Assembly (NCBI GenBank): GCA_025266875.1
Contig: JALLLT010000002.1
Span: 1,612,001 to 1,676,000 of the forward strand
Source: Fennellomyces sp. T-0311
Taxonomy: Eukaryota > Mucoromycota > Mucoromycetes > Mucorales > Lichtheimiaceae
Length of the DNA stretch: 64,000 bases
Direction: 5' to 3'
Made by a program: the position numbers and the translations under genes. Within the stretch, counting starts at the first letter, position 1, and each line of letters begins with the position of its first letter. The notes under the pieces were generated by a model. That model did not search any database. It was not told where the DNA came from and saw only the letters and a list, made by a program, of their open reading frames with translations. Of this stretch, positions 9,393-20,394 are shown piece by piece.

Positions 9393-10331
9393 ATGCCACG
9401 TCCTCAGAGCAGCATTTGGCAATATTTTACGATCGTCGAGGCGCCGGATGGCAAAGGGCGCAAATCGAGATGCAACTACTGCAATCATCAACAAGCCTGC
9501 GGTGTGACCCGGCTCCATCAACACTTGTTACGCAAGTGCACCAAGATTCCCGTCGCACTGAAAGAAGAACTGCTGCAAAAGGAGGCAGCGCGAGGAAGGG
9601 CATCGTTGCCAGCACCGTCGTCCGCACATCCACGGTTGGCAAGGTTACCAGGAGCACCACTCCAGCAACAACAAGGGTATGACCAAGCGGAAATCGAGCG
9701 CGCATTATCCACATTAGCCACGCACGGCATACCGACCAATTTCACAACCAACAGCAACAGCACGATACGCCCATCCACCAGCCGCTACGATACCATATCA
9801 TCACCGTCGTCGCCATCTCCACAGTACTCGAATAATAATAGTAATAGCAACAGCCTCGCATCATCTGATCCCATGTCGCAGCGCATGCTCGACTACAATC
9901 TCGCTCGTGCCTTGTTTTCGGCCAGCATACCGTTTACTGTCGTCAACAATCCAGAGTTTGCTACCTTTCTGAAACGGATGCGTCCTGGCTACATTGTACC
10001 CAAAACCCAAGTGCTGCAGCAGTATCTACTGAAAGAAGAACACTTCGATCTTATCCAGCCAGACCAGCCATCGTCATCGTCATCGCCACTGCCGCCTTCG
10101 TTCGACTCGAGCGTGCCAAAAGTAATAGCCCCACGGTCCCCATCTTCCTCATCCTCAACGCCCTCCACGTCATCTGCCGCGACCATCAGCCGTATTATCC
10201 ATGCACATAGTGTCAGCAATAACAGCACCAGTAATAGCGCTAGTAATCCGGGAGCAAACGACGCAACGGCGGCCTCCACGTCGCGCATGCCAGGAGTTCA
10301 CCGGCCGCCGGAAATGGATGGAAGCCTCTGA
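9393..10331 (+). CDS. BED zinc finger protein with hAT-transposase-derived segment
   Basis: About 312 residues from ATG 9393 (MPRPQSS). A BED-type finger occupies residues 9-49: W9, YF11-12, C27-x2-C30, then GVTRLHQHLLRKC with H44 and C49. A low-complexity Gln/Ser/Asn-rich region follows. At about residues 165-230 the sequence LARALFSASIPFTVVNNPEF, LKRMRPGYIVP and LLKEEHFDL matches the conserved block that follows the BED finger in hAT transposases (IPF..VEN..F..L.....PGY). No RNase-H catalytic domain or dimerisation domain follows; the protein ends in Ser-rich tails and stop TGA. This suggests a domesticated or truncated hAT derivative acting as a DNA-binding protein. A longer in-frame start at 9330 is less likely. 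The Whi2-like gene starts 176 bp downstream on the same strand. Confidence 0.75.
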   Translation: MPRPQSSIWQYFTIVEAPDGKGRKSRCNYCNHQQACGVTRLHQHLLRKCTKIPVALKEELLQKEAARGRASLPAPSSAHPRLARLPGAPLQQQQGYDQAEIERALSTLATHGIPTNFTTNSNSTIRPSTSRYDTISSPSSPSPQYSNNNSNSNSLASSDPMSQRMLDYNLARALFSASIPFTVVNNPEFATFLKRMRPGYIVPKTQVLQQYLLKEEHFDLIQPDQPSSSSSPLPPSFDSSVPKVIAPRSPSSSSSTPSTSSAATISRIIHAHSVSNNSTSNSASNPGANDATAASTSRMPGVHRPPEMDGSL

Positions 10332-10375
10332 GTAATCTCCAGTGAAAAGTAAAAGTAGACGCACGAGGAAGATTA

Positions 10376-10381
10376 AATAAA
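10376..10381 (+). terminator. Putative polyadenylation signal of the BED-finger gene
   Basis: AATAAA 44 bp after the BED-finger gene stop codon. Confidence 0.4.
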
Positions 10382-10507
10382 CACATCCAAGTGGACAGTT
10401 TCTGGATATCGATAAAGACCACTACTTTTATAAGCCGAAAGGGGTAAGAGCCCCTCCTTTTGTACTTCCCTTTTCCTTCACGTTCTCTTTCTTTTTCTGC
10501 TAAAAAA

Positions 10508-11406
10508 ATGACGGTAACCACCTACGACGATCTGATCTACCAGCAACGACCTGATGTTCCCGAAGAAGAGCTTGATGATGATTTGGAAGAGAGCATTCCG
10601 CAGGTGCTGAAGCTCAACCTGCGTGGATCACGAATCGACCTTGAACGAGAAATTCTAGTCAGCCTTCCAGAATCGCTGCTGATTGTAATGTTTCCCAATG
10701 GCTTAGTCCTGGGTGGTCGTGGGGGAAGTCGAACTTCGTCTGATGGGAACCAATACGACGATGATGACATTGAAGAGATCACGCATGTCGACTTCGATCC
10801 GGTTGCACTGAAGCACGTCTTGGAATGCTATGACCGGGCATCGAAAATTGATAATTCGTCGTCGGCAGTGTCGTTCCACCCGCTGCTAAGCAACAAGCAG
10901 CCTATTATCGTTTTGCGCGAGGAGCTCGAGTACTTTTGTGTGCCTTCCAAGACTGTCAAAAACACCACGGAACTCAAGTTGTTGTGCGGCGAGCATTTGA
11001 AGCAGAACGACAAAATCTTTGTTGCGCTTGAGAAGAACATTGCACGTGAAAACAACGTGGCAGAGCAGCATTTAATTGATATGCTATGCGACGCTGGCTT
11101 TGACCGACAGGACAATTGGGGTTATCGTGCCCTCGAACCAGCACGCACATCTGTGATGAGCATGGCTTTGGTGCTCTTGGACATGAACGGCCCGGATAAC
11201 CCCGTGGCTACCGCACAGAAGCTGCTGTTGTTCTGGCGCAAACCGGCTGTAAGACACATATCCACCTTGCTGTGTTTCCAACTAATCCATTCTCTCTTTG
11301 TTTCTAGCGGAAGTGCTGGTGGGAAGGAAACACCATTGAAGTACAGCAGAAATCTGTGCGCTTATGGGCAAGGCGTACGTGGACGCTCGAATTAGCGCTT
11401 GTGTAA
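10508..11406 (+). CDS. Whi2-like stress-response protein (BTB/KCTD-like)
   Basis: Whi2 family: in yeast, Whi2 with Psr phosphatases mediates the general stress response and TORC1 down-regulation. The start ATG follows an A-run (AAAAAAATG). Visible conserved blocks: LKLNLRGSRIDLEREILVSL and LPESLLIVMFPNGL (BTB-like fold, about residues 35-70), ITHVDFDPVALKHVLECY, PIIVLREELEYFCVP, and near the C terminus ALVLLDMNGPDNPV, then KCWWEGNTIEVQQK, VRLWARRTWTLELALV. One intron at 11250-11307 (GTAAGA...TTCTAG) must be removed to obtain the WARRTWTLELALV end, which is diagnostic of fungal Whi2-like proteins. The stop TAA is 11404-11406, only 16 bp from the stop codon of the convergent AQR gene, so the 3' UTRs must overlap. 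Confidence 0.85.
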
Positions 11407-11422
11407 AAGGGCCACGTTTATT

Positions 11423-14400
11423 CTACTCATCATCGTCACTGTTATCCTCGTCTGTATCCATTACTTCTCCTTCCTGCTCCGCTTGCTTGGCTGCAATCTC
11501 CTCTTGCACCGACTCTACTTGCTCTTGACTTAATTTATATACCAATTTACCCAATTCCTCCACATCATCCATTGTCTCTGCTTCCGAGTAATCGTCCACC
11601 TATGTTTTGCTATTAGTATTATTAAATATATATATGTGTGTTTGCAACTTACACTTCGCGTCGTCATGTATGTTTCGTTGGGTCGAAGGCTGAGCTGCAC
11701 AGGCCGCTTCAAAAGTCGTTCGAACACGGGACGAAGCTCGTAGCAGTTTTCAAAGAGTTCCTTGCGGCAGAAGATGTAGAGACCGAGTTTGGCACGGGAC
11801 ATGGCTACGATTAAACGCCGGACGTCGCGGATGTGACCAACCGATTTGGTACGGACAAGCGACAGCAGGACATCTTTACGGCTTGTTAGCATCTATCCAT
11901 TCTAGAGTTCAATATCACTTACAGTCATTCTGCTGGCCTTGGTATTGATCAACTGTAGATACTACTGCTGGCGTGCCAAAGTAAGGATTCCACGAGCAAC
12001 GCCGTTCAAGGACATCCTTTATCAGAGCCTTCTGGCCATTGTATGTGGTTAAAATGGAAATCTTCTCGGCAGGGTAGCTGACGAAGAACAATAAGCTTTG
12101 GTTCGTGGCTTTACAGCATGAAACTCACCCGACAAGACGCATGTACTGATACATAGCGACAACGTACTCGGCTTCACCCAAGTTTTGGTAGAAGTATGGT
12201 ACTGGCTCTGATTCACCCTTGCCTTGATACTTGCCAACATCGATGAGCTGATAATCGTATGTGATGCCAGCGTTCGCCAGCTGATACGCTTGGGTATCGG
12301 CAATTACAGGTAAATCATCCAGTCCATTGTATCGCCAGCTATACAAATCAGCGATTGAAGGTCGTGCACGTCCCTAAAGAAATACATGCTTAGCGCTGGT
12401 ACTCACATTGCAGCATGCAAAAAAGTATACCTGTGCGTTTAACTGGATGGTAGGAACGCCTAATCGTACGAAACGTGTAAACAGACTTTGTTCCATGTTT
12501 CCGTATTGTTGGAACGCCATGTTCTTCACAACAGGCGGAAGTTGGTTGTGATCACCAATCAGAACAACACGCTTCAAGCGACTCTGACCATCTTCAGGCT
12601 CTTGAAGTAACATGGGGATAAATGTCTCGACCTCGAGAATCTGCGCAGCTTCCTCCATGATGATATTATCGTATTTGAAATTGAGGCCAACCAATTCTGA
12701 GCGCTTTGCAGAGAAAAGCGGGTTAGTAAAGCATGCTTTAACTGCGTCAAAAAGTCCCTTACTTTAAGGGCAGCGTGTGTGCATGTCATGGCAATAATCT
12801 TTGCCTCCTTGGTGATAAGATAGTTTGCTCTATCGTAGCCCGTGCGCAATAACTCGAAGGCACGAATTTCCTCGAGTTCTGTGAACATTTTCTCCAAGTG
12901 GCGGAAGCATCCGGTAGCCGCCTCCTTGGCCTGTTCTTGGTCCATATCGGCGGTGAAGACGGGATTGGGGGCATTTGAGAAGAAATAGGCAAAGGGGAAG
13001 TAGTTGCGGATGTTGTCGACCGAAGTGCACATGCCAAGATATCGCTCCCATTGCGTCAATACATGGTTGCGGTAAAAGTATCCCGCCGTTTCGCATGTTG
13101 ATCCATGCTCACCCGGAATACCCAATGACTGCGCTAACCGAGTCACTTCTTGTAAGAGCTCTAATCGTCTTTCCAAGAACGACGATACGCGACCGTATTT
13201 GCTGAAGCTTAATTCAGTGTTGAGCTCTTCTTCACCGTGACCCAAGCGGACCAAATGGTTAGAGTCGATATCTATGTCAACATGTTAGTCTAATGATACT
13301 TCTTCCCGTACGCTCTGTCGCGTACCAAGTTGCATAATTTTTTCAAAGATTTGATTCAGTGCCTGGTTGCTGTGCGTGACAATGAGTGTGTGCTGATTTG
13401 GGTAGTTGTGGTAAAGGTTGGCGATGGTCTGAACCGCCACATCGGTCTTGCCAGTACCAGGTGGACCGACAACCATTGTCAAACCGGGGTTCATTCCCGA
13501 GCGGATGGCATCGACTAAAGAAACTTGTATGTTAGTGGTGTGTATCTAAGGTTCAAACGGCTGAACACAAACCTTGAACAGGAGTGAAGCGCACTGAATT
13601 TTGCTTGGGTATATCCTGTGGATAAGGTCCCATGTTGGGCACTTTGTAGGTGGACACTTCTAATCGCTCTAAAGTTTCCTTGGGTGCAGCAGCATTCTTC
13701 TTTGATTTCTTTTTCGGCTTCTCTTCCACCTGCTCTTCCGCAAATGAGATCACATATGGAGGATGTACTGGTGCCTTGAATCCTTCGGCTGGTTCAACTT
13801 GCTGCTTATAGCTATCAGCACACACAGTCGCACAGCAGTTTAAACAGACATTACCTGTCCAGGGAAGCTTTCGGTAAGGTGATCCCAGTCCAAAAAGGTA
13901 TCTCTAAAGTTCAATTCAGTCGGACAATCGGGCATGTGTGTGTAGTGTGCGCTGCTTGGGTCGCCATAGCCAAGGAAGACCTTTTGAAGCCAGTCCGGAA
14001 CAACGAGATCACTCTGCATAAGATTTCGGATGGTTTTAAGCACTGCCTTGAAATTGTTCTCTTGTGGCTTCCTTCGCACAAGGATGTTGAACGTTTCATG
14101 AACATCCTCGCTCTTATGCCGATTGAAGTTATCCATATCCCGCTTGTACTGGTTTGGATCCAGCGCCACTCGCAGCGTACGTTGATAACCTGACCAGCGA
14201 CCTTCCCGATCCTCCACCGTTGGCTTGCGAACGTCATCGATTGGTCGTCCATCGCTGCCAATCACATCGACAATCTCACACCCGCGCACATACTTGATAC
14301 CGTAATGCGTCTTGAAATCCCTCTCGTCCGTGTACTTTTCCACCGTCTTTTCGTTGGCTTCGATGGTGAGCAAAAAGACGATATCGTGCTTTCGAAGACT

Positions 14401-16483
14401 GTCCCATTCGCGTCGAATCACGTCGTTATACTTTCCAACATTGTACGTGATATCTGCAGTAACATGTGCTGGACGATCTTCGCCCAAGTTAGGCTGTGCG
14501 ACATCCACCACACTGACATGTTCCAGCGGCAATGCCATGCGTGCCCAGCCGGCGAATTCGGTTTTTCGGTCAGGGTATGTTAGTCGAGGTGCAAGACGTT
14601 TAACCACATCTTCAATATCCTGCCGTATCTCGTAGCTGCTCTCCAGACGGAAAAGAGTAAAATTACGAAGCAAGTAATCGTGAATCGTTAGGAATTGGAG
14701 GTTGAGTTTTGGAAGAGCAAGAGGGCCTTCTCCCGAGTAGAATTGTGTCTGCACAAGCGTATCATTGAACAGTGTTTCCTGTATGGATTGGTTAGCAGTA
14801 GTTTCTTACTGATCTGGATCGATCTCACCTCATCGGGATACAGAGGCATGGCATTGATTCTTCGAACTTGACTCAATCGTCTTTCGTATTTGGCGATGAT
14901 GCTCTCGAGCAGAAACTGCTGCAGATTGACTTGCTTTGCGATTTTCTCTGATGTTGGTTGGCTGCGTATGTTCACTGCATCGCAGATCTGAACAAGCTTC
15001 GCGACGGGTACGGGTTCGAAATGCCATAAGAGATCTTGGCGAGTATCGATAGACGACAAGTTGGCCAAAGGTAAGTCTGGAGCATCATCCTTGAAATTAC
15101 GGAAAATAGTGTGCTATTTTCACAGAGCAATCAATGCAACAGTTCAAAACAACACGCGCATTTGTCTTACTTGAAGCTGTATCAATTCGCTGGAATGGGA
15201 TTCGGTCATATCAACCTCCGTGAGTGCCAAGCCAGTTTGATCATTAATCTCGAATTTGGCATAGAATGCCAGAGATTCCAGCATCTGCTTCATCCGTTCC
15301 ACATCCTTATCATCGCGCTGAATGAAAGGAGCCATACGACACAGAACAACCACCGCATGATCATCGAGTAACGTGTTGAAGAAACGTCGCGTTGGCAATT
15401 GAGCTTCCAGATCAATCAAAAGCTCAAAAAAGCTCTCACAGTAGCGAATCAACTCCTCATCCACTAAACGGGACTATCTGTTAACTCTTGCCCTGTCATG
15501 ATCGGATGAATATACCTTCTCCTTCCTGAGGTATTTGATAGATGACTTCGATGAAATGTGTGAGAAGCGAGCTCAACCAGTTTTGCTCGAACGAAAGCGC
15601 TTCCTTTCCCTCATCATCTAATTCAGCATACCGGTAAATAACCTAGCAACCATAGTCATAGAAACCCACACGTACCAGCTACATCAAACTTCTTTTTGGC
15701 ATTGTTCCACAGCTTCCGCAGATGAATGTATTCGCCAAAGATGGCGTTGCGACGCGAATCGCTGGCAAGGTTTGTCCAGATTGTGATTGGCACCAACCTA
15801 ACCCATTTGGGTGAGTAAAGATCCATCCGGCACCCAAAATTTAACACTTACTTCAGACATTCTTTGCGGACGAGCGGGTTCTCGAGACTTTGAAAGCAGT
15901 GGATGATGAAGGTCAAGATAATGCGCTGGACACGTAGTGATAACGATTGTGGCGGAACTAGCAGTCGAATCACACGTCCAAAGAAGGAAACGAATTTTGC
16001 GCGATCGGATGCGAAGGTATCTAATACTCGACGTGTCAACAAAGATTTCTAGCACATGCAGACGATTCACCTTACCCCACGGTGATACTCTCTGTCGAAA
16101 CTTCTCGTTGACAACTAGACAAATGGATAAAACATGATTCAAAGTAGCCGTGTTCGCGTCGAAAAAGGGCCACAGGTACTTTGGACATTGTCAGATATAT
16201 TTTGCACAGATCGCTCTGCAAGATCGCCTACCTTTTCCAGATACTGAGTGTATTCCAGCAACATGATTTTTCGAGAATCGAAATCATCGAGTTCTTTTTC
16301 GACGATTGTCTCAATGATGCTGGGATCCCATTTCGGTTTGCTGCCACCGTAGTGCTTCTTCGCGATCTTTGAGATGGCGTCAGAGTTAATGTCCTCCAAA
16401 GTCAGATTCCGTTGTCGCGGTCCATGACCGGCTGCGACTTCACTCGGCGCCGCATGCAGTGGCAATGTCGTGTGCTGGTACAT
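11423..16483 (-). CDS. AQR: Aquarius / intron-binding RNA helicase-like spliceosome protein
   Basis: Large multi-exon gene (more than a dozen short introns) for the SF1 helicase Aquarius (fission yeast Cwf11), which binds introns in the activated spliceosome. The start is ATG 16481-16483 ([10 protein letters not shown]). N-terminal ARM-like part: [32 protein letters not shown] joined to [14 protein letters not shown] after an intron, then [14 protein letters not shown]. Middle: [33 protein letters not shown]. Helicase core: Walker [18 protein letters not shown] (near 13445-13485), [18 protein letters not shown], motif II as LMEEAAQ-type [15 protein letters not shown] (near 12620-12665), [45 protein letters not shown] and [18 protein letters not shown]. 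The Asp-to-Met change before EE in motif II is also my recollection of human AQR. The acidic C terminus ends at TAG 11423. The gene upstream on this strand (rhodanese) ends 85 bp before the start. Confidence 0.93.
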
Positions 16484-16567
16484 TTTTTTGGTGGACAGTC
16501 GACAAAGAAGAGACACGGAAATCGAAGCGGTCACACACACGCAACTGAGTGTTTTATTTGAAACGCA

Positions 16568-17870
16568 TTACAGATTAGGTCGGATTTGGCGATGGTAGTC
16601 GTACTCTATATCCCATGTCTTTCGCCCAGCTAACACATCGCTACAGAGCTCGCTACAAGTCTTGTTCATGGCTATCCGACAAGCCTCGCATTGCACAAAC
16701 AGGAGATGGCACCGCGTGTTCGCGCAGTTGTGAAGCGTGTCACATGGCTTACCGCATTGGAAGCATGTTGTCAAAACATCATCCGTGATCCTTTCTCCAC
16801 GGCGATCATCAAACGAAAAGTTTTTGCCTCGGAAAAGTGATCGAACAGGCCCCTCTGTTGATGACCGAATATAGTTGCCATACGAAGTAATGCCACCTTT
16901 GAGCTATAGGATTCGCTTAGTGAGAACTGCCATGTCAAATAAGCAGTTAATAGCCTCACCATTTTGAACTTATCGATCCCATTTTGATGTAGGTAGGAGG
17001 TCGTCACATCACAGCGAATGCCGCCAGTACAGTACATATATAGCGTCTTTTCTGGTTGTTGTTTGCACAATTTTTGCAGCTCATCCAAACCTTCTCGGAA
17101 CGTATCAACATCCAGCTTGACCGCATGTTCGAAATGGCCCACATCGCTAAGTTTGTGCTAATAAGAAATTTTGATGCGATATCGCAACAAGTATAACACT
17201 CACTATTCATAATGGTTTCGCATATCAACTAGCAACGCTTTATCGCCATTTTCTGATAGCTCTTTATGCCAATCCGCGGGATCTAAATGATGAGACGATG
17301 GATCCACTAGATCACCCGCCTTGATCGATTGCTTCACTCCTACAAGCTAATTCTTCACCTCTGAATAACCGACAAAGACATGATAGGTTCAAAACTTACA
17401 TCCTTCTTTATCATAACGCGAAGCTTGCGGAAACAGGGCACATCCAATTCTTCCAGACCTTCGGTGAACGCGATCGGACCAAAATCGGCACGCAATTCAT
17501 CAAAGAACTTTTTCATATTGGCAATTTGGCCTACAGGCACTGCCATCTGACTATTAATACCGCCGATGCCATCCTCGGGAGCGAGATAGATTCTTCCGAG
17601 AACGCCAAGCTCGGATAGGCGTTTCTCGATCAGGCTGCGTAGTACGTGCACGCGTTCGAGAGGGATGGGCACCAGGCTGTAAAAGGCAATCGGTCTGAAC
17701 GAAACTGGTGCAACAGCAGGTCGGGAGGATAGCTGTGTAGAATGGCGCACGTTCCAACAATGAGCGTTGGGCAAGGGTCTCCTCATTGGTACACAAGGTT
17801 GTAATACATGTCGCCATGGACGTTGCCGTGGTAGCAAGATTGCGACATGCTTTAACAGCCGTGCATTCAT
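16568..17870 (-). CDS. TrhO/TSTD2-type rhodanese (tRNA U34 hydroxylase-like)
   Basis: Family of bacterial TrhO (YceA), which makes 5-hydroxyuridine at tRNA position 34, and eukaryotic TSTD2. The N-terminal domain is seen as AFYSLVPIPL and LGRIYLAPEDGIGGINSQMA, then FGPIAFTEG and FRKLRVMIKKD. After introns comes the rhodanese domain: AGDLVDPSSHHLDP, LLVDMRNHYE, DTFREGLDEL and the active-site loop YCTGGIRCD with the catalytic Cys, then a conserved KGGI. The C-terminal Cys-rich part reads CFQCGKPCDTLHNC and LFVQCEACRIAMNKTCSELC, a likely metal-binding extension. The first 50 residues are Arg-rich with few acids, as in mitochondrial presequences; this is inference. Introns lie near 17343-17399, 17161-17215 and 16900-16960. 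The stop is TAA. Cys residues of the loop are intact. Confidence 0.85.
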
Positions 17871-19496
17871 TTCGGTTCCTTGTTTAGTTTACAGCGAGCA
17901 GTTTCGGAATCCAAGCCGAGAACAAAAAATAATAGACGTGACTCTCGTTGGCAACCGTTTTCGGACCATATCTTTTCATATTAAAACGACCTCCTGGAGC
18001 CATAATACCGTAGAACTAGGCATAAGGCTTGTCTTGCTCGGCCCATCAAAATATATGATCATGAAGGAATCCGTTGTAAAAGCACTGTCGACATGTGATT
18101 ATTCACCAGGTCTTCCAAAAGATTATAGGCTTGGAATGATGTAACCGTGCTTTATGTGATCTATTGTTCACAGGTTTGTCGTGTTATTATTGTATCAAAC
18201 TGCCTCTCCATTGAGCAGTAATCAATAGCACAAATTAGACCCGACCAAGCTCATTCTACTGTGGAAACCAAGGAAGCTTGGCATAGACAGAAGCTATGTG
18301 GGCCCCAGGATGTCATTCATTACATAATTTTATGTAGGCATCTACGTATGCAGACTAATACATATTAAGGAGGTTAGACCAAGATCAGTATTACGGTGAA
18401 AAGGGTTATTAGTTGTTTATATGCATAATATCTGGATTGGCTGTCCGATTTATCAAATTGCTGGTGAAAAAAGACCATCTTACATGTATTGGTCTTGACC
18501 CAGATCATTGCTGCATGCTTATTATCCAGATCAAAAATGTAAACCACGTTCCGCATATACATAATCACGGATCTAATTAAAGCATGTGTACTGTGCAGTA
18601 AAATATATCGTAATGCTTCTGTCATTCACACCTCGCATTTACTTGTTCTCGTGCATTTTCAAATAGCGTAGAGAATATGAATTTGGAAAAATATTTTTTT
18701 TCACAACTGGGGTTCGTCCATCATAAAGTTTTGAGCGTGAGTAAAAGAATGGAATAAAAGACAAAGGCGTGTGGGTATTTCATTCGCTGACATCGTCTGT
18801 CAATGGCTAGGCATTATGTAATTCTACCCGGAAATTTGCAAAGTAGGTTAACCTTCCGCCCATAGACTTCACTGCTTTTAGATGTTTATCTTGCTGAACC
18901 CCGCATAAAATGACGTTTTAACGCGACGAATACGTTTTAGCTTGACAAGGGCAGCTCCCAGTTTAGGCTACGTAAATCGGAAGACGATTTCAAAATCATA
19001 TCTCGATCCACTTGGACTGATAAAGCACTTTGAATCACCGGATCGAATGGTACGAGTAGATAGGGATCACGTTTCTCACGTATGCTGTGTTAATAATTTT
19101 TGGGCCTTCGGAAAAGCTTCCAGCAGAAAAAAATCGTTAGAACCAATCACATTTCGGTGTAACTTTTTTTTCGTATCTGAATTAATCGCCTCGATGAAAA
19201 GATGAGATCTTTTTTGTTTTTATTTTTCTAGTGGAAGAGAAGTGTTTCATCAGTGCGCATCTGCCAACATAGACGCACGGAAGGTACGCACAGAAAAGCC
19301 GTTATGTCGTGGCACGTCGAATGTTAAAATAAATGATATCATAGAAATCGGAATTGTGCCACCAAGTGGTGTAACGAAAAGTGCTTTTTGTTCAAAAAAG
19401 ACGATATCTTATCGTGCGTTATTATTATTATCATTAAGCGTACAGTATTAGTAATGTGTGGAGCGTATAAGATAGAAAATGTACAGTTGAGGGTAT
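17871..19496. other. Intergenic region, no supported gene
   Basis: About 1.6 kb between the rhodanese gene start and the stop of the next minus-strand gene. One plus-strand open frame (17767-18144, 125 codons) runs in from the antisense of the rhodanese N terminus and looks like a shadow. The rest is AT-rich with short frames only. Confidence 0.5.
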
Positions 19497-19922
19497 CTAG
19501 ACAATAGTGATGGGTCGTTTGGGCAGTTGGAGCGATTGACGCAACTTTTTCCGATGGTCTTCCCATTCTAATTCGATCTCCTCGTCCACCTCGTCCAGGG
19601 CTGTACCCAGGACAACTCGGACTTGTCGTGCCAAATTGAACGGCTCTGGCTCTTCAAACAAAGTGTCATGCGTATGCGGTGGCGGCGTAGGGGGCTGTTG
19701 TAATGATGATCTGTCCGAAGAGGAGGAGTACCGGGGTTCGCTATCGAGCGTTTCAAGGGTGGTAATGCTAGCCTTGCGTCCGTGCAAGATGGATGAGAAG
19801 CGGTGGCGGACGCGCGATGTCGGTGACTCGATGGATGCCGTCGAACCGCTCCATCGCTTATTGATGGAAATGTCGATTGAAGCGCGCTTTTTGGATGATT
19901 GGAAGATATTGGCGAACGACAT
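19497..19922 (-). CDS. Small Ser-rich protein of unknown function
   Basis: Single-exon frame of 141 residues, ATG 19920-19922, stop TAG. The N-terminal half is basic and Ser-rich (IFQSSKKRASIDISINKRW, TSRVRHRFSSILHGRK), with several RxxS-type phosphorylation-like sites. A Pro/His linker (QQPPTPPPHTHD) leads to an ordered-looking C terminus: FNLARQVRVVLGTALDEVDE then EIELEWEDHRKKLRQSL. I do not recognise the family. Codon use and acidic/basic patterning look like a genuine gene, and competing frames on the other strand are Cys-rich and unconvincing. Confidence 0.6.
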   Translation of the reverse strand: MSFANIFQSSKKRASIDISINKRWSGSTASIESPTSRVRHRFSSILHGRKASITTLETLDSEPRYSSSSDRSSLQQPPTPPPHTHDTLFEEPEPFNLARQVRVVLGTALDEVDEEIELEWEDHRKKLRQSLQLPKRPITIV

Positions 19923-20394
19923 TGGAGTGAGAAAGAAAGCTGTATGTACACAAAGGGGAGAAAACGTTTTCAGCAGCTCTTTATATTTTAAAGCGTTTCA
20001 CAACGTGCTGTGCGGGTTTTTCATTACCGAGTCCCGACAGAAATGTCCCCCCATTTCGACCATGCGGCCCGAAACGCGTGGTTGACAATATCCGGTGCAT
20101 AGTTCACCCTCCGCCGCGCACACACCCAAACAATGATGGAAAATGCATCACTGGATAAACAATCTAGGTCATCCTGGCACTCCCGAGGCCATTGCATACT
20201 CACAAACAAAAGGGGGGTGCGGACAAGGGGGGAAGGGCAGCGTTGTTACACAGCACAACGCGGGAACAGGGCCCTTGTGTGAGAGCATTCTTTATCTGTT
20301 TACGCAGCAAAGATAGCGTAATTTTATTTACATAAAATGATGCAGGTATAATAATCGTGTGATTGACGAGAGCGCAGAAAGCAGGATGTGATGA
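19923..20394. other. Intergenic region between two minus-strand genes
   Basis: Holds the promoter/5' UTR of the small Ser-rich gene and the 3' end of the Bud6-like gene. No open frame of interest. Confidence 0.5.
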
